A stretch of 64,000 nt of DNA from Gymnodinialimonas ulvae (lineage in GTDB: Bacteria > Pseudomonadota > Alphaproteobacteria > Rhodobacterales > Rhodobacteraceae). The stretch spans positions 372,001 through 436,000 of the forward strand of contig NZ_JBBIFX010000003.1 in NCBI RefSeq assembly GCF_037543845.1. Reading direction: 5' to 3'. Shown piece after piece: positions 33,273-41,581 of this stretch (its first letter is position 1; each line of letters starts with the position of its first letter). A program made the position numbers and the translations under genes. The notes under the pieces were generated by a model. It worked only from the letters and a program-made list of their open reading frames with translations, did no database searches and was not told where the DNA came from.

Positions 33273-34171
33273 ACCTGCGGGACGACCTTTTCGCGATCGT
33301 ACGCGGGGACAGAGGCGCGGATCGGGTCGTGCCGCGCAGCGGACAATCGGCCCGGCTGACCTTTGCGACCTCTGCCGCGATGGCCTTTCTCGCCGTCTTT
33401 GCGATGGCTCTTGCGATAGCGTCGGGCCGCCTTGCCGAGCGTTGGTCGGATGCCTTGGCGCAATCCTCGACGATCCGAATTTCAGCCCCCGCAGCCGAGA
33501 TGGATGCACAGACTTGGGCCGTTCTGGACGTGTTGGAGCAGACCCCCGGGATCGAAAACGCCCGCGCGCTGACCAATGAAGATCAACAGGCGTTGCTCGC
33601 GCCGTGGTTCGGCCCGGACCTGCCGCTCGACAATCTTCCGGTCCCGCAATTGATCGAAATCACCGAGACGCCCGAGGGCTACGACGCCGACGGTCTGCGC
33701 CAAAGGCTTGCCGCCGAGGCGCCCGGTGCGGTTCTGGATGACCATGACCGCTGGCGCCGCCCACTGGCCGAGGCCGCCACACGGCTGCGGATCTTGGGTT
33801 GGGTGGCGCTGGCCCTGATCCTTGGGGCAACGGCGGCGATGGTGACGCTGGCCGCGCAATCCGCGCTCAGCGCCAATGAGCAGGTGATCCGTGTGTTGCG
33901 TCTTGTTGGCGCGCGGGACAGCTACATTGCGCGCGCCTTTGTCCGCCGTTTCACCCTTCGCGCCCTGACCGGCGCCGCCCTTGGGGCAGGCGTAGGCCTT
34001 CTGGCGGTTGCGCTTCTGCCATCGGCCCAAGACACTGCCGCGATTCTGACAGGGCTCAGCTTTTCGGGCACGGGTTGGTTTTGGCCGCTTCTCATTCCTG
34101 TCCTGGCCGCGGCGACCGCCTTCGCGGCAACCGGTATCGCGGCTTTCCGCACGCTGAGGAGCCTGCAATGA
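33269..34171 (+). CDS. ftsX: Cell-division protein FtsX
   Basis: A 300-residue permease-like protein with four transmembrane helices (about residues 33-53, 173-193, 226-250 and 268-290) and a large periplasmic loop after the first. QVIRVLRLVGARDSYIARAFVRRF is the cytoplasmic coupling region of FtsX. It couples FtsE ATP hydrolysis to envelope remodelling. It overlaps ftsE and plsC by ATGA. Confidence 0.93.
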   Translation: MNLRDDLFAIVRGDRGADRVVPRSGQSARLTFATSAAMAFLAVFAMALAIASGRLAERWSDALAQSSTIRISAPAAEMDAQTWAVLDVLEQTPGIENARALTNEDQQALLAPWFGPDLPLDNLPVPQLIEITETPEGYDADGLRQRLAAEAPGAVLDDHDRWRRPLAEAATRLRILGWVALALILGATAAMVTLAAQSALSANEQVIRVLRLVGARDSYIARAFVRRFTLRALTGAALGAGVGLLAVALLPSAQDTAAILTGLSFSGTGWFWPLLIPVLAAATAFAATGIAAFRTLRSLQ

Positions 34172-34893
34172 TCCAATGGCTCCGCTCGCTTCTGCATATC
34201 ATCCAGATGTACGTTGCCATGCTTGTTGTGGCCGTGGCGTACTTCCCCTACGCCCTGTTCAGCGCGTCCGGGGCGCATGCCGCCTGCCACGCACTCAGCC
34301 GATGGGTGTTCTGGACGCTTGGCTGGATGGTTGGCCTGAAGACCGAAGTTCGCGGCACACCGCCGACCGACGAGGTCATGATCGCCGCAAAGCACCAGAG
34401 TTTTCTCGACATCATGATGATCTACAACGCCGTGCCGCGCGGTAAATTCATCATGAAAAAACAGCTGATGTATTCGCCGGTTCTGGGCCAATATGCCCTG
34501 CGCATTGGCTCGGTTCCCGTCAATCGCGGCAAACGCGGCGCGGCTATCAAGAAAATGCTGCGGGACGTGAAAAACGGTAGGCAGCAAGGCGGTCAGCTGA
34601 TCATCTACCCGCAAGGCACCCGCGTCGCGCCGGGTGTAACCGCCCCCTACAAGGCCGGCACCGGCGCCCTTTATGAGCAGCTCGGTCAGCCGTGCGTCCC
34701 GGTTGCAACGAACGTTGGCGTGTTCTGGCCGCGCCATGGGATTCTGCGCAAGCAGGGCGTTGCGGTTGTCGAATTCCTTCCGCGGATCGAACCTGGGCTT
34801 GAAATTGCGGATTTCATGCAGCGCCTGGAATCACAGATCGAAACGGCAAGCGACGCGCTTTTGGTCGAAGCCGGGTTTGAGCGGAGGAATTGA
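34168..34893 (+). CDS. plsC: 1-acyl-sn-glycerol-3-phosphate acyltransferase
   Basis: A 241-residue acyltransferase that makes phosphatidic acid. The catalytic HX4D motif is AAKHQSFLD, and IIYPQGTRV is the EGTR-type motif (here QGTR). An N-terminal membrane segment (residues 14-34) anchors it. The ATG overlaps the ftsX stop, so lipid synthesis is coupled to the ftsEX unit. Confidence 0.92.
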   Translation: MIQWLRSLLHIIQMYVAMLVVAVAYFPYALFSASGAHAACHALSRWVFWTLGWMVGLKTEVRGTPPTDEVMIAAKHQSFLDIMMIYNAVPRGKFIMKKQLMYSPVLGQYALRIGSVPVNRGKRGAAIKKMLRDVKNGRQQGGQLIIYPQGTRVAPGVTAPYKAGTGALYEQLGQPCVPVATNVGVFWPRHGILRKQGVAVVEFLPRIEPGLEIADFMQRLESQIETASDALLVEAGFERRN

Positions 34894-35492
34894 TGCGGAA
34901 AATCACGTCGCTCGAAGACCTCGCCGCGCTTTATGGCGCCCCGGTTGAGACGTCGCTGACAAAGGTTACGCCGCGATTGACACCGCTCTATCGCAAATGG
35001 ATCGACGCCGCGCGCTTCGTGATCCTGTCGACAGTCGGGCCCGAGGGCACGGACGCCAGCCCCCGTGGCGACGACGGTCCGGTGGTGCGCATGGTCGACG
35101 ATCGGACAATCTGGTTGCCGGATTGGCGGGGGAACAACCGGATCGACAATCTGCGCAACATCGTACGGGATCCGCGCGTGTCGCTGATGTTCATGGTACC
35201 GGGCTGCAACAACGTGGTGCGGATCAACGGCACCGCGTTTTTGACGGATGATCCGGACGTCACCGAAACGTTCGAGCAAGGCGGCAAACATCCGAAAACC
35301 GTCATCGTCGTGCAGACCGAGGAGGTCTATTTCCAATGCGCCAAGGCCTTGATCCGCTCGGGCCTGTGGTCTCGGGATGACGCGGACGGGCTGCCGACTC
35401 CGGGTGATTTCGTGAAGGCCGTGCATGCGGATTTCGATGCCGAGGCCTACGACACAGGCTACGCGGAATATGCCAAGGGCCGTATGTGGTGA
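34893..35492 (+). CDS. PPOX-type flavoprotein (MSMEG_1061-like)
   Basis: A 199-residue pyridoxamine 5'-phosphate oxidase-fold protein. FVILSTVGPEGTDASPRGD, LPDWRGNNRIDNLRNIVRDPRVSLMFMVPG and FQCAKALIRSGLW are typical of the MSMEG_1061/TIGR04025 group. It probably binds FMN. A strong GGAGG precedes the start, which overlaps the plsC stop (TGATG). Confidence 0.87.
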   Translation: MRKITSLEDLAALYGAPVETSLTKVTPRLTPLYRKWIDAARFVILSTVGPEGTDASPRGDDGPVVRMVDDRTIWLPDWRGNNRIDNLRNIVRDPRVSLMFMVPGCNNVVRINGTAFLTDDPDVTETFEQGGKHPKTVIVVQTEEVYFQCAKALIRSGLWSRDDADGLPTPGDFVKAVHADFDAEAYDTGYAEYAKGRMW

Positions 35493-35704
35493 AGGCGCTT
35501 GGCTACATGGTGTTTGTGCTGGCCCTCGGGTTGGGTGTGATCGCCGCCTTTGTGTTTTATGCGGCCTTCACGGATTGGCGCGGTCGCGGTTGCCCGGGCG
35601 CCGAGCAATGCTCCGACGCGGTGAGCGTTATGGTGCTGACCGGTTGCGCATTGGTCGCGTCGATGGTGATGGTCTTTGCCGGGATGGTGCTCGTCCGGCG
35701 TTAA
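35486..35704 (+). CDS. Small membrane protein
   Basis: A 72-residue protein with two hydrophobic helices (about residues 5-27 and 47-70) and a Cys pair between them (GCPGAEQC). It starts at GTG GTG overlapping the end of the PPOX gene. No known family. It ends overlapping the accA 3' end by 4 bases. Confidence 0.6.
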   Translation: MVKALGYMVFVLALGLGVIAAFVFYAAFTDWRGRGCPGAEQCSDAVSVMVLTGCALVASMVMVFAGMVLVRR

Positions 35705-36660
35705 GCCGCCAAGCCTTTGGAGCCCAAATCGAGGAATTTCCGGCGGCGATTTGCAATGACATCCGCACGCGTGGGTGTCCCCATTTCGGTCAGCAGATCG
35801 GAAATCGCTTTGCCCACTGCGTCGATCGTTGCGGGCTTATCTCTTTGTGCACCGCCGAGCGGCTCGCCGATGATGTGGTCGCACACGCCAAGGCGCTGCA
35901 GGTCCTGGGCGGTCAGGCGAAGCGCTTCGGCAGCCTCCCGCATCTTTTCGGCGTCTTTCCACAGGATCGACGCGCAGCCCTCGGGGCTGATCACGGAATA
36001 GATCGAATGCTCCAACATGGCGAGCTTGTCGGCGGTGGCAAATGCCACGGCCCCACCCGATCCGCCTTCTCCGATGATGACCGAGATCAACGGAACACCA
36101 ATCTGCAGGCACTTTTCGGTAGACCGCGCGATGGCCTCGGATTGACCGCGTTCCTCAGCCCCCTTGCCCGGATAGGCGCCGGGCGTGTCGACAAGACTGA
36201 TGACCGGCAGGTTGAACCGGTCTGCGAGATCCATCAGACGCACGGCCTTGCGATACCCTTCGGGTCGGGCCATGCCGAAATTGCGCTCGATACGCGTTTT
36301 TGTATCGTGGCCTTTTTCGTGGCCCATCACCACAACCGGCGTGTCATTGAAGCGAGCCAGGCCGCCCATGATCGCATGGTCGTCCGCGAAGTTTCGATCC
36401 CCGGCCAGCGGGGTGTACTCGGTGAACAAGTGATCAATGTAATCGCGGCAATGGGGCCGGTCGGGGTGGCGCGCGATCTGGCATTTGCGCCAAGGCGTCA
36501 GGTCCTTGTACAGATCGCGCAGCATATCGGCGGCCTTCTTGTCGAGAGCCGCCGCTTGATCCGCGACATCCATACCCTCTTCGCGCCGCGCCATTGCGCG
36601 CAGCTCTTCCGCTTTGCCTTCGATTTCGGCCAGCGGCTTTTCGAAGTCGAGATAGTTCAT
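35701..36660 (-). CDS. accA: Acetyl-CoA carboxylase carboxyltransferase subunit alpha
   Basis: A 319-residue AccA subunit of the fatty-acid synthesis carboxylase. Motifs include VMGHEKGHDTK, NFGMARPEGYRKA, LVDTPGAYPGKGAEERGQSEAI and SVIIGEGGSGGAVAFATAD, forming the carboxybiotin-binding and oxyanion sites. Length is normal. It is transcribed opposite to the plsC side, so it is not in that operon. Confidence 0.97.
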   Translation of the reverse strand: MNYLDFEKPLAEIEGKAEELRAMARREEGMDVADQAAALDKKAADMLRDLYKDLTPWRKCQIARHPDRPHCRDYIDHLFTEYTPLAGDRNFADDHAIMGGLARFNDTPVVVMGHEKGHDTKTRIERNFGMARPEGYRKAVRLMDLADRFNLPVISLVDTPGAYPGKGAEERGQSEAIARSTEKCLQIGVPLISVIIGEGGSGGAVAFATADKLAMLEHSIYSVISPEGCASILWKDAEKMREAAEALRLTAQDLQRLGVCDHIIGEPLGGAQRDKPATIDAVGKAISDLLTEMGTPTRADVIANRRRKFLDLGSKGLAA

Positions 36661-36752
36661 CGCGGCGCTCTCTGCTCGTTGCCCAACGCCACGTATATGG
36701 CGGGGCTAATGCCCGGATGCAACTCAGCGCATCCGACCAGCGCGATTGCAGA

Positions 36753-37928
36753 CTATCCGCGGCTACGCTCCATCAGGAAATTTGCTTTTGCGAACAGGGC
36801 GTCATGTTCGTCTGGGTCGAAAATCCGGGACCGGGTCACGAATGACGCGTTGCCGTGCGGCTTGGGCGAATAGTTGAAGACCGGTTTCGGTGTCGCCCAG
36901 GTTGATCGTCCATTCAGCGCGGCCCGTTCGATCAGGTGCAGGAATTCGCCGGGGTCGGGCGTTGCGATTTCCGAAACGTCCCAGTAGAGCGGCGCGTGAC
37001 CGTCGATCGCGTTTTCGGCCAGAGCGGTACGGACCGAAGCCCGCAATCGGTGGACCGTTTCCAGTTCTTCTCGTGTGATCGGCACCAGAATACTGCCATT
37101 CGCCGCACGCCCCGCAAGGGGCCAATGGCCCAGATGGCTCGACAACAAGCTCGCTTCAACCTCGGGCGCATTGGATTTGCGCGCCATCCAGAAAAAGCTG
37201 CGCCATCCGGGCGCCTCGGCAGCAATCACGAGGACACCGGCGAAAGATCCCAGTGGTTGGGCGGCGAATGCGTTGGTGATTTCGCGCACGAAGGTTTGGC
37301 CGGTCAAAAGGCCGGTATGTGCATTGCGCGACGCGCTTTTTTCGCGCTTTTCTTCGATTTGTATGCGCCGGTTTTCACGTTCCAGCAGCGCACCGATCAG
37401 CGGCACAACGAGTAAGTTCATCGCCAGAATGGGTCCGACGGCGGAGGTGAAGAACCAGACGGCCAGGTCACGCGGAAGCGCAACGGCGGCCAGAAGGTGC
37501 GTCGACATCGCCAAAGCCAGAAGGAGAAGCATCCCGAAATTGCGTTTCTTGAAGGCGGCCATCTTTCGGGCCCAGATAATGCCCGCGAGACCAGCAATGA
37601 CCATCGCCCATAGGCCAGACACGGTGCCTACGCCGCCAATTTCGATGCGTGTAAGCATGGCAATGACCAGACACGGGATCAGACCGCGCCAGCCCAGGAA
37701 CGCACCGGCGAGCGCGACAGGAATGTTTCTGAGGTCGATGATAAGGCCGGCATAGGGTTCGAGCGGGTTATGCATGTGCAGCGCCGCCATCGCGCCGAAC
37801 ATCACGCCGATAAGCGTCGGGGCCACCGCATTGCCCACGAGACGTCGTCGCACGGCCCCGTAGCTCTCGGCAAGAAGTGCGGTGACGGCCAAAGCCGCCG
37901 CCATATCAACGAAAGTCGCAATGCTCAT
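36753..37928 (-). CDS. 5TM-5TMR-type membrane protein with decayed GGDEF-like domain
   Basis: A 391-residue protein with about six transmembrane helices in residues 1-190. GLIIDLRNIPVALAGAFLGWRGLI is the signature of the 5TM-5TMR_LYT sensor family. The cytoplasmic tail starts with EKREKSASRNAHTGLLTGQTFVREI, which resembles the start of a GGDEF domain (DxLTGLxNR). The GGDEF catalytic motif itself is not visible. It is probably a sensor with an inactive or diverged output domain. No partner gene adjoins. Confidence 0.65.
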   Translation of the reverse strand: MSIATFVDMAAALAVTALLAESYGAVRRRLVGNAVAPTLIGVMFGAMAALHMHNPLEPYAGLIIDLRNIPVALAGAFLGWRGLIPCLVIAMLTRIEIGGVGTVSGLWAMVIAGLAGIIWARKMAAFKKRNFGMLLLLALAMSTHLLAAVALPRDLAVWFFTSAVGPILAMNLLVVPLIGALLERENRRIQIEEKREKSASRNAHTGLLTGQTFVREITNAFAAQPLGSFAGVLVIAAEAPGWRSFFWMARKSNAPEVEASLLSSHLGHWPLAGRAANGSILVPITREELETVHRLRASVRTALAENAIDGHAPLYWDVSEIATPDPGEFLHLIERAALNGRSTWATPKPVFNYSPKPHGNASFVTRSRIFDPDEHDALFAKANFLMERSRG

Positions 37929-38002
37929 GGAGTCCCCAATGCGCCTGATCAGAGTCCGGGACGCTAGGGGCTATCAATTTCGATTGTATTAACGCTGCGG
38001 CA

Positions 38003-38959
38003 TCAGCTGGCCAGCATTTCCGCCTGTTTTACAATAACTTCAGCCTGTTTGATCGACGCGATGTCAACAAGACGGCCCTTGTAGACGGTCGCACCCGAGC
38101 CATCGGCTTTGGCCTGTTCCATCGCCGCCAGGATCTCGCGCGCTTCGGTAACCGCTTGTTCCGAAGGCGTAAAAACCTCATTCGCCAAGGCGATCTGCTT
38201 GGGGTGAATGGCCCATTTTCCGACCATTCCGAGGGTGGCGGAGCGTTTCGCCTGAGCCCGGTATCCGTCGTCGTCGGAGAAGTCACCGAACGGGCCGTCG
38301 ACCGGCAAAACGCCGTGGGTTCGGCAGGCGGCCACGATGGCGGTCTGAGCCCAATGCCAGGGATCCGACCAATGCTTAACCCCCTGATGAAGCATGTAAT
38401 AATCTTCCTGCGTGCCACCGATGCCGGTGGTTTGCATGCCCATGGAGGCGGCGAAATCGGCGGCGCCGAGGCTCATGGCTTGCAGGCGGGGGGAGGCGGC
38501 GGCGATGTCTTCTACATGGGCAATGCCGGCCGCACTTTCGATGATCACCTCAAAGCCGATGGGCTTGGTTCGGCCGCGCGCGGTTTCGATGGCCGTCACC
38601 AAGGCATCCACGGCGTAAACGTCTGATGCGCAACCTACTTTCGGGATCATGATGATATCGAGACGCGGTGTGTCGGCCTCTAGCAACTCCACAACATCGC
38701 GATACCAATAGGGGGTGTCGAGACCGTTGATGCGCACGCTGAGCGTCTTGGTGCCCCAGTCAACCTCTTGAATAGCCTGAATAATATTGGCGCGTGCCTG
38801 CGCCTTGTCATCGGGGGCCACGGAATCCTCAAGATCGAGGTTGATCACATCCGCCTCGGACGCGGCCATCTTACTGAAAAGCTTGGTATTTGAGCCGGGA
38901 CCGAAGAGCTGACAGCGGTTCGGGCGGGCGACGGGGGCGGGTTGCAGACGGAAGCTCAT
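38003..38959 (-). CDS. mcl1: Malyl-CoA/beta-methylmalyl-CoA lyase
   Basis: A 318-residue HpcH/HpaI-type lyase, the length of Rhodobacter Mcl1. It splits malyl-CoA or beta-methylmalyl-CoA to glyoxylate and acetyl- or propionyl-CoA, a step in the ethylmalonyl-CoA pathway. Motifs: NLDLEDSVAPDDK with metal-binding Asp/Glu, IGFEVIIESAAGI and MSLGAADFAASMG. CGAGG precedes the ATG. The upstream region holds a CTGC-N3-GCAG motif and a tandem repeat. Confidence 0.9.
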   Translation of the reverse strand: MSFRLQPAPVARPNRCQLFGPGSNTKLFSKMAASEADVINLDLEDSVAPDDKAQARANIIQAIQEVDWGTKTLSVRINGLDTPYWYRDVVELLEADTPRLDIIMIPKVGCASDVYAVDALVTAIETARGRTKPIGFEVIIESAAGIAHVEDIAAASPRLQAMSLGAADFAASMGMQTTGIGGTQEDYYMLHQGVKHWSDPWHWAQTAIVAACRTHGVLPVDGPFGDFSDDDGYRAQAKRSATLGMVGKWAIHPKQIALANEVFTPSEQAVTEAREILAAMEQAKADGSGATVYKGRLVDIASIKQAEVIVKQAEMLAS

Positions 38960-39013
38960 ATGCGGACCTCGGCGAAAGGATGTTTCATGTGACTTTCGCT
39001 GAGGGGTAGAATA

Positions 39014-39021
39014 TTGCGCAA
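39014..39021. promoter_or_regulatory. TTGCGCAA palindrome upstream of mcl
   Basis: The 8-base palindrome TTGCGCAA lies 55 bases upstream of the mcl start in a 205-base spacer. TGCGCA-type motifs also occur near phbA (GCGCAAATGCGC). A role in carbon-metabolism control is possible but unproven. Confidence 0.3.
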
Positions 39022-39034
39022 AAACACGCAAGTG

Positions 39035-39045
39035 CTGCGGTGCAG
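39035..39045. promoter_or_regulatory. CTGC-N3-GCAG (PhaR-like) site upstream of mcl
   Basis: CTGCGGTGCAG fits the CTGC-N3-GCAG consensus described for PhaR of Rhodobacter sphaeroides. It is 76 bases upstream of the mcl start. A match of this length can occur by chance. Confidence 0.4.
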
Positions 39046-39082
39046 AAACCGGCGCGCCGGCCCCTGACCAAGGTGCATTTTC

Positions 39083-39105
39083 CTGTAGTTTTTCTGTAGT
39101 TTTTT
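39083..39105. repeat. Tandem direct repeat CTGTAGTTTTT
   Basis: Two perfect adjacent copies of CTGTAGTTTTT (39083-39093 and 39094-39104) in the mcl upstream region, 125 bases before the start. It may be a regulator site on the minus strand (AAAAACTACAG twice). Confidence 0.6.
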
Positions 39106-39164
39106 CAGAGCTACCAAATCGCGCACATAAACAACCCACTCCGGCCCGTTCTGTGCGCGTAAGA

Positions 39165-39434
39165 TCAGCGGCGATCATTCTTCCGCTTGCGGCGATGGGT
39201 GGCATATTCCGTCGGGATCAGGATCAACGCCGCCGCCGAACCGACCACGGCATCGAGGCCGGGCGAGCCAAGCGTCAAACCGAACAGCGAGCGGATAAAG
39301 AACAAGACCAACACAGCGCCCCAGGCGATGAAGACCGAGGGCAGGATGCCATTGTGGGTCCAGCCCCACTTCTCGAACAGAAAGCCAACGACCCCGGCAA
39401 TCATCAACGAGCCGAAAAACGAAAACAGGATCAT
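39165..39434 (-). CDS. Small membrane protein downstream of fmt
   Basis: An 89-residue protein with three hydrophobic stretches (about residues 3-19, 33-52 and 60-75) and a very basic tail (HRRKRKNDRR). Start overlaps the fmt stop (ATGA), so it is coupled to fmt. It is remotely like GlsB/YeaQ small membrane proteins, without a sure match. Confidence 0.6.
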   Translation of the reverse strand: MILFSFFGSLMIAGVVGFLFEKWGWTHNGILPSVFIAWGAVLVLFFIRSLFGLTLGSPGLDAVVGSAAALILIPTEYATHRRKRKNDRR

Positions 39435-40345
39435 GTGGCCTCTCCCAATCTGTCACCCGGTGCGAGGCGCGCGCCGCGCATCCACTCTTCTGCCGTCATC
39501 GGCCCCTTGCCCTCGGGCTGAACCCGGGTGAGGTCGACCGCACCGGACCCGCAGGCAATCGTTGCGCCATCCAAAACAATCCCGGGTACGCCCGTTCCAT
39601 CAACCACGGATGACGCCAAGATCTTCACCCGTTTTCCGTTCACCATGGTCCACGCCCCCGGAAATGGCGACAGACCGCGGATCTGTGCATCAATATGGGG
39701 GGCGGGCGCCGTCCAATCCACCTTTGCCTCGGATTTGTCGATCTTTGCGGCATAGGTGACACCCTCCGCAGGCTGCGGCTCGGGCGTGAGCATGTCGAGC
39801 ATGGGCAGGGCCTTTTGCACCAACCCGGCGCCTTCGCGTGACAGCTTGTCATGCAAGGAGCCGGCGGTTTCATCGGGCGCAATCGCCACCTGATCGCGCA
39901 AAAGAACCGGGCCGGTATCAAGCCCGGCCTCCATCTGCATCAGGCAGACGGCGGTGGTGGTATCCCCGGCCATGATGGCGCGCTGAATCGGGGCGGCCCC
40001 GCGCCAGCGTGGCAAATCGGAGGCATGGACATTCACACAACCCATGCGCGGCGCGTCGAGGATGGGTTGGGGCAGCAGAAGGCCGTAGGCGACGACAACG
40101 GCGACATCGGCGTTGAGGGCGGCAAAATCTTCCTGCGCCTGCGGGTCCTTGAGGCTAACGGGATGGCGAACCGGCAAGCCAAGCGCCTCGGCGCGCTGAT
40201 GCACCGGGCCGGGACGTTCTTTCTTGCCGCGACCGGCGGGGCGCGGGGGTTGGGAATAGACGGCGACGACGTCGTGCCCCTGCGCCACGATCGCATCGAG
40301 GATCGGGACAGAAAACGCAGGCGTACCCATGAAGATTATACGCAT
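39431..40345 (-). CDS. fmt: Methionyl-tRNA formyltransferase
   Basis: Fmt formylates initiator Met-tRNA. The 304-residue protein has the N-terminal motif FMGTPAFSVPILD, the folate-binding NVHASDLPRWRGAAPIQRAI with catalytic residues N, H and D of the family, and a C-terminal OB-fold. It lies downstream of two deformylase genes on the same strand, the usual partner arrangement for start-methionine processing. Confidence 0.96.
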   Translation of the reverse strand: MRIIFMGTPAFSVPILDAIVAQGHDVVAVYSQPPRPAGRGKKERPGPVHQRAEALGLPVRHPVSLKDPQAQEDFAALNADVAVVVAYGLLLPQPILDAPRMGCVNVHASDLPRWRGAAPIQRAIMAGDTTTAVCLMQMEAGLDTGPVLLRDQVAIAPDETAGSLHDKLSREGAGLVQKALPMLDMLTPEPQPAEGVTYAAKIDKSEAKVDWTAPAPHIDAQIRGLSPFPGAWTMVNGKRVKILASSVVDGTGVPGIVLDGATIACGSGAVDLTRVQPEGKGPMTAEEWMRGARLAPGDRLGEAT

Positions 40346-40373
40346 TTGCGCGCGCTCCCGATCACGATATCCA

Positions 40374-40868
40374 TCAGCGGGCCTTCCTTGCCTTCTTGAG
40401 CAGCATGTCGCGTTTTACCTTTCCGAGATTGTCGAAATACATCCGCCCGGCCAAATGGTCGATCTGATGTTGCACGGAGGTGGCCCAGAGATCGACGAAT
40501 TCCTGCCGCACCCGCATGCCCATCGCATCGGTGAAGGCCACGGTCACGCGCGCGGGGCGGGTGATCTTGGCGGAGACGCCGGGCAGATTCGGCGACGCCT
40601 CGGGGTAGGTGTTGAGGTCAGCGGACGCGGCGATGATTTCCGGGTTTGCCATGCGGATCGCCTGCCCGCGCGCATCGCTGGCATCGACGACGGCGAGGCG
40701 CAGCATGACCCCGATCTGAGGCGCGGCAAGGCCGAGGCCGGGCATGGCGTCCATCGTCTCGATCATGTCGTCCCAGATCGCGCGGTGATCGTCGGTGAGG
40801 GTATCCACGGGATCGGCCGGCGTGCGCAGGCGTTTGTCCGGCCAGGGAAGGAAGGGGCGCTTGGGCAT
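40374..40868 (-). CDS. Degenerate peptide deformylase paralogue
   Basis: A 164-residue PDF-family protein. Motif 1 is intact (GLGLAAPQIGV). In motif 2, canonical EGCLS reads EASPN, so the metal-binding Cys is replaced by Ser. In motif 3, HEIDH reads HQIDH (codon CAG), so the catalytic Glu is Gln. These two changes should abolish normal activity. The downstream gene is fmt; upstream is a canonical def. It may be a regulatory or binding paralogue. Reading frame and start (ATG 40868) are intact, so it is not a pseudogene by truncation. Confidence 0.85.
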   Translation of the reverse strand: MPKRPFLPWPDKRLRTPADPVDTLTDDHRAIWDDMIETMDAMPGLGLAAPQIGVMLRLAVVDASDARGQAIRMANPEIIAASADLNTYPEASPNLPGVSAKITRPARVTVAFTDAMGMRVRQEFVDLWATSVQHQIDHLAGRMYFDNLGKVKRDMLLKKARKAR

Positions 40869-40953
40869 GGAACCTCGGGGGATGGGGGTGCGGTCGCTCT
40901 TCGGGCCGGTGGCCCTCCTCGCAGGTGCGCCTGGGGGGTAGGAAGGGAGGGGA

Positions 40954-41478
40954 TCAGGCTTTCTCGGTTGCCCTGTTGCGCTTGAATTTGACCATCTTGC
41001 GGGTGATCAATTGCCGCTTGAGCGGGCTGAGGTAGTCGATGAAGAGCTTGCCGTCGAGGTGGTCGATCTCGTGCTGCACACAGGTGGCCCAGAGGCCATC
41101 GAACGTGTCCTGCTGTTCCACGCCATTGGGGTCGATCCAGCGCACAGTCACGGCTTCGGGCCGGGTGACATCGGCGTAATGCTCCGGGATCGAAAGGCAG
41201 CCTTCCTCGTAGACGTTGGTTTCGTCGGAAGATGCGATGACCTCTGGGTTGAACATCGCCATTGGGCGGGGGTCCGCGCCTTCCTCCTTGACGCAATCCA
41301 TGACGATCAGGCGGCGCGACACGCCGATCTGCGGCGCGGCGAGGCCGATGCCGGGCGCGTCGTACATGGTGGCCAGCATATCTTCGGCCAAAGCGCGCAG
41401 CTCGTCGGACAGATCATCGACGGGGGCCGCAACTTTTTTGAGCCGTGGATCGGGATGCAGGACAATCGGGCGTTTCAT
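40954..41478 (-). CDS. def: Peptide deformylase
   Basis: A 174-residue deformylase with all three motifs: GIGLAAPQIGV, EEGCLSIPE and QHEIDHLDG. It removes formyl from nascent N-termini. The start at 41478 fits the family (MKRPIVLHPDPRLKKVA); earlier ATGs in the frame extend into the divergent promoter region. It begins a three-gene run with the degenerate paralogue and fmt. Confidence 0.96.
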   Translation of the reverse strand: MKRPIVLHPDPRLKKVAAPVDDLSDELRALAEDMLATMYDAPGIGLAAPQIGVSRRLIVMDCVKEEGADPRPMAMFNPEVIASSDETNVYEEGCLSIPEHYADVTRPEAVTVRWIDPNGVEQQDTFDGLWATCVQHEIDHLDGKLFIDYLSPLKRQLITRKMVKFKRNRATEKA

Positions 41479-41581
41479 AAAGGCCCATGTAGGACAAACC
41501 GCCGCGCGAATAAAGGGCGTGGGCTTGCGGCCAGAAATCGGCGCGCTAGGGTCGCGTTCGTCACTTGATCGGAGCCCACAC

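Noticed and set aside
40763..41296. Open frame overlapping both deformylase genes in another frame
   Set aside because: Lacks motifs and overlaps two recognised genes; a shadow frame.
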